Positions 1-10,085 of a stretch of DNA of 64,000 nucleotides are shown here, piece after piece. The notes under the pieces were generated by a model. It ran no database searches, had not been told where the DNA came from, and saw only the letters and a program-made list of their open reading frames with translations. The stretch comes from Quillaja saponaria. Its lineage: Eukaryota > Streptophyta > Magnoliopsida > Fabales > Quillajaceae. Position 1 is the first letter of the stretch; every line of letters starts with the position of its first letter. The position numbers and the translations under genes were made by a program. The stretch is taken from the NCBI GenBank assembly GCA_029379385.1, contig CM055612.1:14322001-14386000 (forward strand), read 5' to 3'.

Positions 1-230
1 ATGGTAATCTAAAGAAGCTTGGAAAAGGAATTTAGGTTTAGCCTTGAATGAAATAGCACTTGATTGAATTCATTCATATGATTGTTGAATTTGATTTATG
101 TATAGGATAGGAATAAACCTATATGCCTTGTGTAGCCAATTTAGGTCTAATCTTAATGAGTATAGCTTAACTTAATTCTCATAGGAATATAGTGAATTGG
201 TTAAGTGAGATATATATTTATAAGACATAT
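1..230 (+). repeat. Fragment of gypsy-type LTR, family B
   Basis: This stretch resembles, with many mismatches, the middle of the LTRs at 3483-4830 and 58007-59439. Shared blocks include the 'gttgaatttgatttatgta'-like segment and 'atagtgaattggttaagtga'. It has neither LTR end, so it is a fragment broken by the window edge on the left and by the copia element on the right. No coding sequence is seen in it. Confidence 0.7.
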
Positions 231-261
231 TTTAGAGGAAGATATATATATATATATAACT

Positions 262-1456
262 CAACTTTAGAGTTTTGAATCCAAAGGTCATTATAATAAA
301 GTATGCAAGCTATAAAAATTCATTTATGGATTTAAGAAAGTTTCAAAAAGCTGAAACATTCATTTTAATGAAACCATAAAGGCTTATGATTTTATTAAAA
401 ACAAAGATGAATTGTGTGTGTACAACAAGGTTATGGGAGAGCAGTGACATTCTTAATACTGAATGTAGATAACATACTCCTCATAGGTAATGATATACCT
501 ATGTTACAATTGGTCAAACTATGGTTATCCGAGAAATTCTCCTTGAAAGATATAGGTGAAGGAACCTATATACTGGGTATTAGAATATATGGAGATAGAT
601 CTAAAAAGTTGCTTGGATTATCACAATCCAAGTACATTGACAAGATGCTTAAGAGGTTTTACATGGATGGGTCAAAGAAAGGGTTCTTGCCCATGTCATA
701 TAGTGTGTATCTTTCTAAGAGTATGTCTCTTAAGGCAAAATTAGAAATTTAATGCATGAATTTTCCGCAATTGGTTCAGTCACGTATGTCATGTTATGTA
801 CATGCCTTGGCGTATCATACAATTTAAGTATTACAAGCAAATACCAGGCAATTCCAAGTGAACATCATTAAAAAGTAATTAAAAACATCCTTAAGTACTT
901 GAGAATGACTAGGGATGATGCATTCTTAATTTATAGAGGAACTGAAGAACTAAGAGTTATAGGATATGCTGATGCGAGCTTTCAAGCCTATAGATATGAT
1001 TGCAATTCGCAGTCTGGATTCATATTCACTCTTAATAGAGGAGTCGTTAGCTAGAAAAAGTTCCAAGTAGGAAGCAACAACAGATTTTACAACCAAAGCC
1101 GAGTACATAACTGCCTCCGAAGCAACTAAGAAAGCTATTTAGATAAAGAAGTTCATAACATAATTGGGGACGGTTCTTGACATTGTTAATCCAATAGAGT
1201 TATATTATGATAATAATAGAACTATTGCACAAGCAAAGAAACCAAGGTCTCACCAGAAATCTAAACATGTACTGTGGCAGTATCACTTGATTAAGGAACT
1301 TGTTGATATGATGGATATAAAGATAGAACACATTCCTACTAATGAAAATGTTGTAGATCTACTTATGAAACCCTTGCCACAGTGAAAGAATGATTGTCAC
1401 TTTGATATGGTAGGACTTAGATTTCATAGTGATTAACTCTAGACCAAGTGGAAGAT
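262..1456 (+). pseudogene. Ty1/copia pol fragment (RT and RNase H), 5'-truncated
   Basis: Translated pieces match copia reverse transcriptase and RNase H, which copy the element RNA into DNA in cytoplasmic particles. The fragment opens with a VCKL..SIYGFK-like block near 330-350. At 440-520 the catalytic YVDD box has decayed to NVDN inside 'LNVDNILLIGND'. RNase H follows at 900-1385, with a DASF-like block near 970 and a terminal 'ENVVDLLMKPLPQ' at 1345-1383. Stops and frameshifts lie between the pieces, for example the TAA at 750. Gag, protease and integrase are absent, so the 5' half is lost. It runs directly into the 3' LTR, which confirms strand and class. The block order resembles the Angela/Tork side of copia, but lineage is an inference. 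Confidence 0.85.
1446..1456 (+). other. Polypurine tract of the copia element
   Basis: The purine-rich run 'aagtggaaga' lies immediately before the LTR start TGTTAG. This is the usual place and form of the plus-strand primer in copia elements. Confidence 0.7.
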
Positions 1457-3374
1457 TGTTAGTATTGGTGTCCAAGAATCAATCAATGATTTGTTGTAAT
1501 GATACTTTATTTGTATTTAATTCATGTAATAAAATTAATTAGACATTCTTTAATATTGCGTTTGAATAAGATTTAGGATAACCATGTTTAAAATCTTTAG
1601 AATAATAACTATGTATGCATAATTATGATGTTGGTCATAATTGTAAGATATGACACACAAAAAGTATTATTCTAAAAGTTTCCTAGTCAATAAATCATCA
1701 AGAATAGGGATATTGATAATTCTTTGAGACTAACATATTTTGTGTCACTCTCTTATAAAAAGAGTAGTGATCTCATAACTACAAGCATGGTGATGCTAAG
1801 ACAAATATATGGATGCTTGTTAGTTGAATAGTACACTAAATTAACCCAACACGAGAAATCACATGGAGTCTTTAATCAAGTGTAAGTGGAAGTTCTCAAA
1901 ATGTTGGTAGTGTAAGTGATCATTTAACTTAAGGTCATCTTATTACCATATGTGTGAATCATATATTTTGATATCATTCCCCTCGTCTTGTAACAAGGGT
2001 AATACACAGGTGATTATTGGATATGTAGTGAAACATATGAAGATAGATGAATGATAGACAAAGAATTCATCATCCTCAATAAAGAGAAATAATATCCTAT
2101 AGCCTCTTGAGACAAAGTCTTGTTCCATAAATCTTTGCAAGGTAAAAGAGATTAAGAAAATTGTTTTCTTAAATCTTTTTTAGGAACAAATGTAAACTTG
2201 GTTTCAAGTGCAAATGGATTTAGACAAAGATAGGGTTGATACTAGAATCCATGCCCTATGTCTAACTCATGATATGATTGATGAAAGGATTGAAATATAT
2301 GTTAACCAAATACTAAAAATTTTGATTAATGATCATAACTTTGCTTATACTTGGGTGTTCATAATACATTGTTAGATGTTAATCTTGATTTATAAATGTA
2401 AGTTGATTTGACAAAATCAAAGTAAATTTTAAAGTGTTTTAATTTAATAGTACCTTTTAAGAGGTATCAAATTACGTATATTGCCAACGTAGGGGAGAAC
2501 CTAATAAGTTACACACTTTAATTAACTTAGATTAAGAACCTAGAAGGATTCATTAAGTCTTGTAATTAACAGTTAAGTTCTAAGCACATAAGGGTATAAA
2601 GGTAATTTGTTACCTACATATATATATATATAGCAAGATTTGTTTTCTTGAAAGTCAAGAAAATGCCTAGTGGGATTCCTAATTGAATTTGGACCACTAG
2701 GAGTCTAAAGGCTTATTATTAATCATAACAGTATTATGGATTACTAAAGGATTTTGGGCTTAATTGGAATCTAACACGTGGATGAATTAAACCTAGCCCT
2801 AACCGCCCCCTTTATAAATGTATATACTAAGGGGTTCAGCCAACACATGTAATTCACAAGCAAGACACATTATGATTTCGGCCATGAGAGAAAAGAGAGC
2901 AAGAAAGAGTTCTTGTCAATTTCCTCCTCCTAGTTATGACCCTCTACCTTGAAGCAAAGGAATTTTTCTTTAAGAACTCTCCTTTCATTGACAATTCTAC
3001 TAAGTGGAAGCTACCACATATCCTAAAGGTGGAATCGAATACTTCAACTGTTTCAAAAAGGTAAATTTTTCTTAAAGGTTTTAAACCAATCAATTGTGTA
3101 AGCTATATCATTAAAGGCTTTTCGTTTGAATAGCTTGTTAATCATTGATCATTTGGTGTGTTTAATTGGGAGTATTGTTTTGACGATTCATGGAGGAACT
3201 CCTCGCATCCTTGCTAAACAATCAAATTAGCAGCATCATGAAAGCTTCACAAGGTTAGTCTTAATCTTTGGCTTGTATATCATATAATTATTTGAATAGT
3301 CTATGTTCTTGGTTTAGAAAATTTTAAATATTCTACTGCGTGTGCATAAGATGCATGACCCTTAATGCCTAACA
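1457..3374 (+). mobile_element. 3' LTR of the copia element (1.92 kb)
   Basis: The LTR opens with TGTTAG right after the polypurine tract and closes with the inverse CTAACA at 3369-3374, giving TG...CA ends and a perfect 6-bp inverted repeat. No second copy is in the window because the element is 5'-truncated, so the length rests on the terminal repeat and on the 'actgcgtgtgcat' style of ending known from Angela-type LTRs. Target duplications cannot be tested. Confidence 0.75.
2813..2819 (+). promoter_or_regulatory. Candidate TATA box of the copia LTR
   Basis: TATAAAT follows a C-run ('accgcccccttta') about 560 bp before the LTR end, a reasonable place for the U3/R promoter. There is no direct evidence of use. 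Confidence 0.35.
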
Positions 3375-3482
3375 AACTCTTCCTTATTATGATTCTCCCC
3401 CTGAAGAGATAACATGGAGTAATAGGCCTCTGATTCCCGACATGTGACATCCATGCTTATATACGTTCTCCTACTAGGCGGA

Positions 3483-4830
3483 TGATAAGTCTATGAAATA
3501 GCCTTATTTACATGTCATTTTTATTCATATTATTTGCTATGTTCTTGAGTTTTAGTTGAAGTTTGCTTAAGTTTTTAGTTAAGTCCTTATCGTATAAGAA
3601 TATGAATCCTAATTCATTTTGAATAGGATTTTGGTTTTTAATGTAAGTTATAACTTACATTAACTTAGTTTATATGTTTTGAAGGTTTCATACTTAAAGG
3701 AATCCCATTGAAGTCAAATTTGGGATCAAAACACTCAAAAATCGCAAAACTATGTGTGTTGCCAGAGAAGCGGCACCTAGGCACCAGAAAGCTAGTGACA
3801 TGGCTTCAGGTACAACACAGAAAGTTGTATCCTAGGCGCTTAACATGATCCTACAATTTGATTTTCAATGCTAAGGCACTGGATCGATTCGTAATCCAAA
3901 TTGACTTCTTTTTTTGGTTTTGAAGCCTACTTAAAGAGGTTTATGTGGGGAATAAAAACACATAAATTTAACTAAGAAAATCTGGAGATTAAAAGGTGAT
4001 CAAGAGTGTAAGGAGCAAGGACAGCTAAAGATTGAAGATTTGATGTTTTCTTTATTCTACTCCTTTACTTTCTTATATTTTCTTGATGTTTTCTTTATAT
4101 GAATCCATGTCTACACTACGTAGTATGGAGTAGTTACTTCTCTAGGATTGCAATGGAACTCAACGTGTAGCTTGATTTTATGTTATAATTTGATTGCTTA
4201 AGGTTTGTTACATGAATTAATATCTTATTCTATGATTTATGCTTCTAATTGATTAGCTACCAATTAGATTGATTCGGTAACTTAGAGAAACCTTGACTTA
4301 GGAAATCTAGGTTTAGCCTTGAATAAGATAACACTTGTTTGAATTCATTCACATGCTTGTTTGAATTTGATTTGTATGTAGGTTAGAAATAAACCTCCAT
4401 ACCTTGTGTAGCCATTGTTAGGTCTATTCTTAATGAGTCTATCTTAATTCAATTCTCATACAAATATAGTGAATTGGTTAAGTTAGATATTATTATAAGC
4501 AATTCGAAAAATACTTATAATTGAATAAGAATCTTAGGTTAATAATTCAGTATGACAACTAAGCATGATAAGATAATAATAATCTAAGTAAGTGTTAAGG
4601 GAAGTTGTAATTCTAGGTTTTCTCCATTACATTCTTACATTTGCTTACTTTAGTTTAGTTTAGTTTAGTTATAAATTTCTCAAAGTTCATTCGTTTGAGT
4701 AAAGTTAGGATTGGTAAATTGTAGTACTTAGCAATTGTTAGATCTAATTCTTCATCGGTTCGACACTCTACTTCTATCTATATTACTTGTTAATGATATG
4801 TACACTTGCATGGTAATTTTGGCAATAACA
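3483..4830 (+). mobile_element. Solo LTR, gypsy-type family B (copy 1)
   Basis: It begins TGATAAG and ends GGCAATAACA. It is alignable along most of its length with 58007-59439, for example the 'gaagtcaaatttg' block, the region of repeated 'gcaccta/gccaccag' words, 'ttctctaggattacaatg', and the end block 'atgtacacttgc'. A partly deleted copy at 63018-63387 is followed by a gypsy primer-binding site, which identifies the class. No internal sequence follows here, so it is a solo LTR. Flanking 5-mers (gcgga and gatca) do not match, so ends may be off by a few bases or the site has decayed. Confidence 0.75.
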
Positions 4831-5778
4831 GATCATGGCATTTGTATCCCTTATGAGTTGCAAAGTACTAAATAAGAAAGCACTTTAGAGTGTGTGGGTC
4901 AAGTTTAATGCTCAAGCACAAAGTATGAGACTAAAAAAAATTAGAAGGCTCAGTGAATGAACAATTTCCTAAGAGAAGATGTACAGGTGTCTTAAAATCC
5001 AGTGCACATAGTGCCATGTGGTTAATAAGACTGAGGAGGTAGTGGAGCCAATGGTGAAGGAGGTAGTGGAGCCGATGGTGGAAGATGTAGTGGAGCTGAT
5101 GGTAGAGGAGATGGAGGTCCTAAAGATGACCCAATTATGGATGCGACTCTGTTCATGCGAGGTTGTCGATGTTGAGCTTGAAACGGTAAGGTAAGCCACT
5201 AGGATGCTAATTTTGGCATGTGTCTCTGATGAAACTATGATCAAAGACTATGACCATATTTTGACAGATCTACATGGTATATCTAAAGGGTTGTCGAGGT
5301 GTATGTGAGTGCTATATGAGGGAGTTAAAGGGATATTGTGGATGGATATACGAATTCACTTGATTTTGTTATCCTTGTTTCCATAACCCCAATACTCGTA
5401 TGATCATATTGGCCCTCTGATTAGAGATCTAGACTTCTAGAAGTTAAATCTAGGACAAATTGTGTATATATGTGGAAATTAAAATGATGGTATATGAAAC
5501 ATGTGTGTATTTCTATATATATATATGTTATTCTCGTAGATCCGTGTGTTCATATATATGTAGGTGCCTTTTATGGCCATTAGGGTTAATTTAGATTAAT
5601 TAAGCCTCACATGGTTCCCACTAATCTAAAAGTGAATCTGCTGCATTTGACTATTGTTTTGGTATATTTACATTTATGGCATTAATAGATGTTAGAAAAC
5701 AACTGGGTGTAATTGTGATGTTTATGTGTTATTCGAATAATATCGTTGTGTTTATATATATATATATATAATAAAAAT
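4831..5778. other. Anonymous intergenic stretch
   Basis: Apart from the minisatellite at 5036-5107 and a (TA)n run near 5755-5771, I see no coding similarity, LTR end or terminal repeat. The minus-strand frame across 4969-5244 is Ser/Thr-rich only because it reads the minisatellite, so I do not call it a gene. Confidence 0.5.
5036..5107 (+). repeat. 24-bp minisatellite, three copies
   Basis: Three head-to-tail 24-bp units start gaggtagtgg, gaggtagtgg and gatgtagtgg, each continuing agc(c/t)(a/g)atggt, followed by a partial fourth. The period is a multiple of three, so all frames stay open, which explains the spurious frames over it. Confidence 0.85.
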
Positions 5779-5864
5779 CTATGTGTCTTCGAGAGTGCGC
5801 GACTGGTAAATATTATCTGAATGACATTTAAGGTGTCACAACTGTTCTTTTCTTTTTCTTTCTT

Positions 5865-5905
<41 letters not shown>

Positions 5906-6218
5906 TCTTGGTTTATACTATTGAATATTGATATGTAATTGGTAAAAAATTATTTTCATTCGGAGCTTTATAACTAATTTGTATCATGCAACTTGCAATG
6001 CTATGTGTCCTCGAGAGTGCGCGACTGGTAAATATTATTGGAATGACATTTAAGGTGTCACAATTGTTCTTTTCTTTTTCTTTATTTTTTTAATTTTTTG
6101 TCTTGTATTTACAATTTTATGATATATGGTTTTACTATTGAATATTGATATGTAATTGGTAAAAAATTATTTTCATTTGGAGCTTTATAACTAATTTGTA
6201 TCATGCAACTTGCAATGC
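5779..6218 (+). repeat. Tandem duplication of a ~220-bp unit
   Basis: Copy 1 spans 5779-6000 and copy 2 spans 6001-6218. Both start 'ctatgtgtc(t/c)tcgagagtgcg' and end 'atgcaacttgcaatg', with few mismatches. Most of the difference is in the internal T-rich part: copy 1 has a long poly-T, copy 2 a short one plus an extra 'tatttacaattttatgat' block. No coding is seen. Confidence 0.9.
5867..5904 (+). repeat. Poly-T tract (about 38 T)
   Basis: An unbroken T run lies inside the first duplication copy. The second copy has only short T runs here, so the tract expanded after the duplication or is an assembly artefact. Confidence 0.9.
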
Positions 6219-6700
6219 TATTAAAGGTGCACTTGAGGCACAAAAGGCGCAAAGTGATGACCCCCCTCGCTGCTGCACCTAAGGAGTGCTAGCATTAAGG
6301 CACCACCTAGGCGCACACCTTTGCCATGTTCTAAGGCACTATAAGGCACACAAAAGGCAACTAAAAGGTGCAGCTAAGATTTTATTTTTATTTATTTTTA
6401 TTAAAAATAAAAATAAATAAACTCAAATTTTTCGTTTTCTCATAAATAGGAAATGTTAAACATTGCAAAAGATCCTAATAAAATCATGTAAGGTCTCTAA
6501 AATATTAAAATATATATATATATATATATTTATTTATTTAAATCAGTCACTGGCCTTCAGCCAATTGAAGTCTCAAAGCATCCCTGTTTCCTGACAAAAA
6601 AATAGAGCATATTTTCAGTGCACCTAGGCTTCAGGGACCATAGCGCCTCCGTGCTCCTAGAGCCTTGGTACGCCTAGAACTTTTGTTAATACGGCTACTT
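6219..6700. mobile_element. Non-autonomous DNA element with GC-rich ends (tentative)
   Basis: Both ends are rich in 'aggcac/aggcgc/ctaggcg' words, while the middle is AT-rich with an inverted 'tttatttttatt...aataaaaataaa' pair at 6385-6420. The left end reads 'taaaggtgcacttgagg'; the right end, inverted, reads 'taacaaaagttctagg'. This composition resembles the hAT-type element at 15983-16962. Exact termini and target duplications could not be fixed. Confidence 0.4.
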
Positions 6701-7295
6701 ATTTATAATAAAATTGTACATAGATAAATACATTGAAAAATGTTTTACAAAATTAGGAAGATTGTTCATGTTAATTCTGTCGACCCTTCACAATTTAAGG
6801 TAAGATCTACAACAATAGATACACCCATATGACTTTCTTATTTAGATAATTTGATCTTCCACTTGGCCCTGTCGATCTCCAATATGCATAGTTGGTTTTA
6901 TTAGAATTTTCGTTGTCTATCTATCTCAGATCTTCAATAAAAGAGAGCAAAAACTCTTGAGGCTTCGCCTTTGAACAATGCCCTAGAGTAGAGCATTCGT
7001 TATTCTAGGAACGACAAAAAGGGCATGTTGATTTAGAATGAATGTATGTTCATCAATTTCCTTTTCTATTATTTTGACTATTTGAATATGTATCTATTAT
7101 TATTTTGGAATTTTTTATGCTTATTATTAAAATCAAATAAGGGTGAAATTTTTATTTTTTGAAATATTCTTTGAAAAACGTAAAGAAGATTATGTCATAG
7201 TATGATTACTTGCCAGTTCTTATTTATATTAGGAGACATTTTATAAAGTAATTAGAAAACTAAAATATGTATCATTGAATATGGAAAAATTATTT
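6701..7295. other. Flank downstream of the PTM-like pseudogene
   Basis: This is AT-rich sequence 3' of the pseudogene on its coding strand. It may include the former 3' UTR, but no polyadenylation signal can be assigned with confidence. No transposon ends or coding similarity were seen. Confidence 0.4.
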
Positions 7296-7550
7296 CATAG
7301 TATGATTGTCAACCTGAACTTGGTCACTCTTCTGTAATTTAAAACATTTGTTTGAGAATACCTCACTTAAAGATGGAACAGCATTAGATACTTCCTCAAA
7401 AGATTAGATACTAGCTTGAGACAACCGGGATGCGTTGCTCTTCATATGAGGACAAATGGGAGCAGCCTTCTTGCGACAAACATGGCACCTAAACCCAATA
7501 AGCTGATTGATATTCGCTGAGTTGAGTCCAAAGGCATCTCCATGAAACCA
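7296..7550 (-). pseudogene. PTM-like: PTM-like: last exon (WFHGDAFGL...CHVC)
   Basis: The frame WFHGDAFGLNSANINQLIGF, RCHVCRKKAAPICPHM matches the family's C-terminal finger. With the upstream exon ending ICG at 7860, the expected Glu of 'ICGEWFHG' can be encoded only if the splice site lost a base. Using the alternative AG at 7552-7551 gives an in-frame ICG-WFHG without Glu. A TAA at 7406-7404 may be the true stop or another lesion, because the same frame stays open to a TAA at about 7298-7296. Confidence 0.82.
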
Positions 7551-7859
7551 CTCTGCATAATAACAGCGGAAGTGAGTATTATAAAATCAGTATCTAAAGC
7601 TTCGAAAAAGCCCTCTGATCCAAACAACTATAACTACTCCCTCCATCTCAGAATCTGACCCTTCATGTCTTTGAAAAAGTACATCTATCTCACCAAATGA
7701 GAATGAGATGCATTAATCAAATCAACGTGACAGTCAATAGAAAATATCAAGAGTCCTAATTTTAACCCTATAAGAAATTACATCTAAAGAACTGTGATAA
7801 TTACAAGCTGACTTCTCAAATGCATACTATTTTAATATTCCATAAGAAAAATAATTAAC

Positions 7860-8662
7860 TCCACAGATTTGATAAGCAACATAAGTTTGAGTAGAGGTAT
7901 CTCCTGCTTCTCGACAAAGATGGCATTTATGTTGATCAAGGGTGATAGACAAGCGTTCAGTGAAACCAAATTGCTTTTTCTCCTTAAACATCATTACATG
8001 TTCATCATTTGTTTTCCTAGAAAACAGAAGACCATTAAGCCAGTAACTGTGATACACTTGTGTTCTCCTCTTACGCTTCGAGGTACATCTCTGGGGTTCC
8101 TCAATGGCCACCTTTTTGGGTTTGCTCTGTTTCCTTTTCCTACATCCTCCAAGATTTTTATGTTGCAGTGACAAGAATGCAGCCTTCCTCGCTGAACGGC
8201 GTAGAGGTAAAGTTGGCGGCACCATTTTATTGTTTTGGGAATTTAGTTGCTTCTCACTAGTCAAAGCTTTTTTACTGGCTTTCAATTTCACTGAGGTACA
8301 TGTCTGGGGTTCCTCAATGGTCACCTTCTTGGAATTGGTCCTTTTCCTTTTCCTACATCCTCTAATATTTTTATTTTGCAGTGACAAACATGTAGCCTTC
8401 CTTGCTGACAGCGTAGTAGTACGGTTGATCGTTTGGGTAATGTACTTTCTTTGCACTAGTCAAGGCTTTTTTTACTGCCTTTCAATTTCACAGATCTACA
8501 AAACAGTTTGGACCTTTTTATGTTTTTGTGATTGAATTTTCCCTCTCCCTTATTTTTTACCAGTCTTCAAATACATCACATCATGGCCTTGGTGACATGA
8601 AAATGTGCATTCAGCAGTGACTGCACCAGCCAATTTCCTGACATGCCTTTTGTGAAAAAATC
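7860..8662 (-). pseudogene. PTM-like: PTM-like: zinc-finger/basic-repeat exon with multiple breaks
   Basis: The acceptor tttcag is at 8663. The start 'GFFHKRHVRKLAG...ECTFSCHQ' completes the Cys/His cluster begun upstream. A TAA at 8552-8550 and several frame changes (including a run of seven A near 8465-8472) interrupt the basic linker. From 8456 a 209-codon frame is open again. It holds two ~71-residue tandem units (each with 'SARKA..LSLQ.KN..GCRKRK') and then 'YWLNGLLFSRKTNDEHVM' and 'CHLCREAGDTSTQTYVAYQI', a well-known end block of the family. The donor is damaged or shifted: the sequence is TGTGGA/gttaat at 7859. Confidence 0.85.
8080..8505 (-). repeat. 213-bp tandem duplication inside the PTM-like exon
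   Basis: The block containing 'gaggtacat.tctggggttcc' recurs with a 213-bp offset (8080 and 8293 on the plus strand). Downstream words such as 'ttccttttcctacatcctc' and 'gtagccttccttgctga' also recur. The period is exactly 71 codons and the two units encode parallel peptides, so the duplication arose when the gene was coding, or by chance in frame. Confidence 0.85.
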
Positions 8663-10056
8663 CTGAAATTTATGAGGGTAACAAGATACCAATAAATCTT
8701 AAGTCTCTCAGATCTGGAAATTAAAAAGCATCCAACAAAAGCAGAGGAAATCATCAATCACTCATTAACTCCAACACGTAAATGAAGGTTAATGAGAGGA
8801 ATACTCAGAGATGCATTGACTTGATCACTATAACAATGTGAGCCAAGCATTAGTTTGAAGGAATCAGCATGCACCCATTTTGTTAATAAACTAAAGATGG
8901 ATAAAGCAGATATGATTATGTCAAAAACAAATAGAGAAGACTCCATCAATTACAAAAATTCCAAGTCTTAGCATAGAAGAAGGTATCTTATGGAGGGATT
9001 AAAGACAAATAATGGGCTGCTAACTTGGAATGAGGAAAACCGAATATTCAATAGAGTTTACTTTCATTCAGCACTGTAAAACTTGAAAGCACGAATTTTA
9101 AGAATTCCAAGAACCCTGAGGAAATAATTCCAGATATTTTTAGTTTATGTAATATATTCCATCTAAAGAAGTTTTGATAGTTTAAAATTCGATTAGTTTC
9201 TTCCAACTTTTTTTTTTTCAGATGAGCAACTAATTAACACAAAACTATGCCAATGCAAGCTGCCTGACAATCTGTGATCAGCTTAACTAATTAATACTAC
9301 ATTACATCTTTAAAAATATTTCAAATTCATCTCGGTTGCAGCTCCTCATAATCGGTAAGTACCATTTTCGGTACTGTTACTGTACCCATATCGGTGCTTC
9401 CTGCTTCCAGAGGTTCCCATGATTTATAGTTGTTTGGGTATGTTACTTTTCAGCAAATTACGAGTAACTCCCCTTTGAAAGTTGTTTTACAGTAAAAATC
9501 CATTAGTGCTTGTTGTATCTGGATTGTAGTGTTCACAACTTTTATTCTTAACCAAATGCTTTTGTAGAAAACCAAACTGCAATATCAGTATTGTTTGACA
9601 ACATATGATGGAATGTAAATGAAAATAATAAATAACCAAAATCACAATTAACTATTGGACAGTATAGAAAAGACAAAAGGTGAGGGACTTCATTTAGAAG
9701 CTAGAATTTAAGGACTTGATTTAAACTTTGCCCAAATCACAGGGTAGTATAGTGGGGAAAATATCTCTGAAAAGAAAATGGCAAAACTAAATGATTACAC
9801 AACATATAAACATATCAATAGGTGCTCACTAATAATTGCATTGAAGCACCCTAAGTGAGATGGAACCATGATATGAATTAAAGCAACAGAAAGAGGAATA
9901 AAATAGAAGACAAACAAATTACATTGTGCAACATTTAAAATTGTTTGCAAACCAAAAACCATCTATACATTACTATAACCACATTCTCTGTTTAAAGCTA
10001 CAAGTGAAAACTACTAAGGACAAACGTAAAGGCCAGAATAGAAGACAGAGACTCAC
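8663..10056 (-). other. PTM-like intron between microexon and zinc-finger exon
   Basis: The intron is 1.4 kb, AT-rich, with GT (10056) and AG (8663) ends. No transposon ends or coding similarity were recognised inside. A T-rich run lies near 9210-9220. Confidence 0.7.
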
Positions 10057-10085
10057 CTTTGCAGTACAGGCAGCTCACAGCTTCC
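10057..10085 (-). pseudogene. PTM-like: PTM-like: 29-bp microexon (EAVSCLYCK)
   Basis: Flanked by acceptor ggcag and donor gtgagt, 29 nt encode EAVSCLYCK and join in phase with both neighbours (R|E from the upstream exon, K|GFFH downstream). The CxxC adds the next zinc ligands. The family protein runs CGHC...DV.IREAVSCQYCKG.FH, so the assignment is firm despite the size. Confidence 0.88.

Noticed and set aside
4969..5244. 91-codon Ser/Thr-rich minus-strand frame
   Set aside because: The low-complexity sequence is produced by a 24-bp minisatellite with a period divisible by three.
7869..8535. Overlapping plus-strand open frames of 66-143 codons
   Set aside because: They lie antisense to the PTM-like zinc-finger exon, whose minus-strand translation matches a known family; the plus-strand peptides match nothing.
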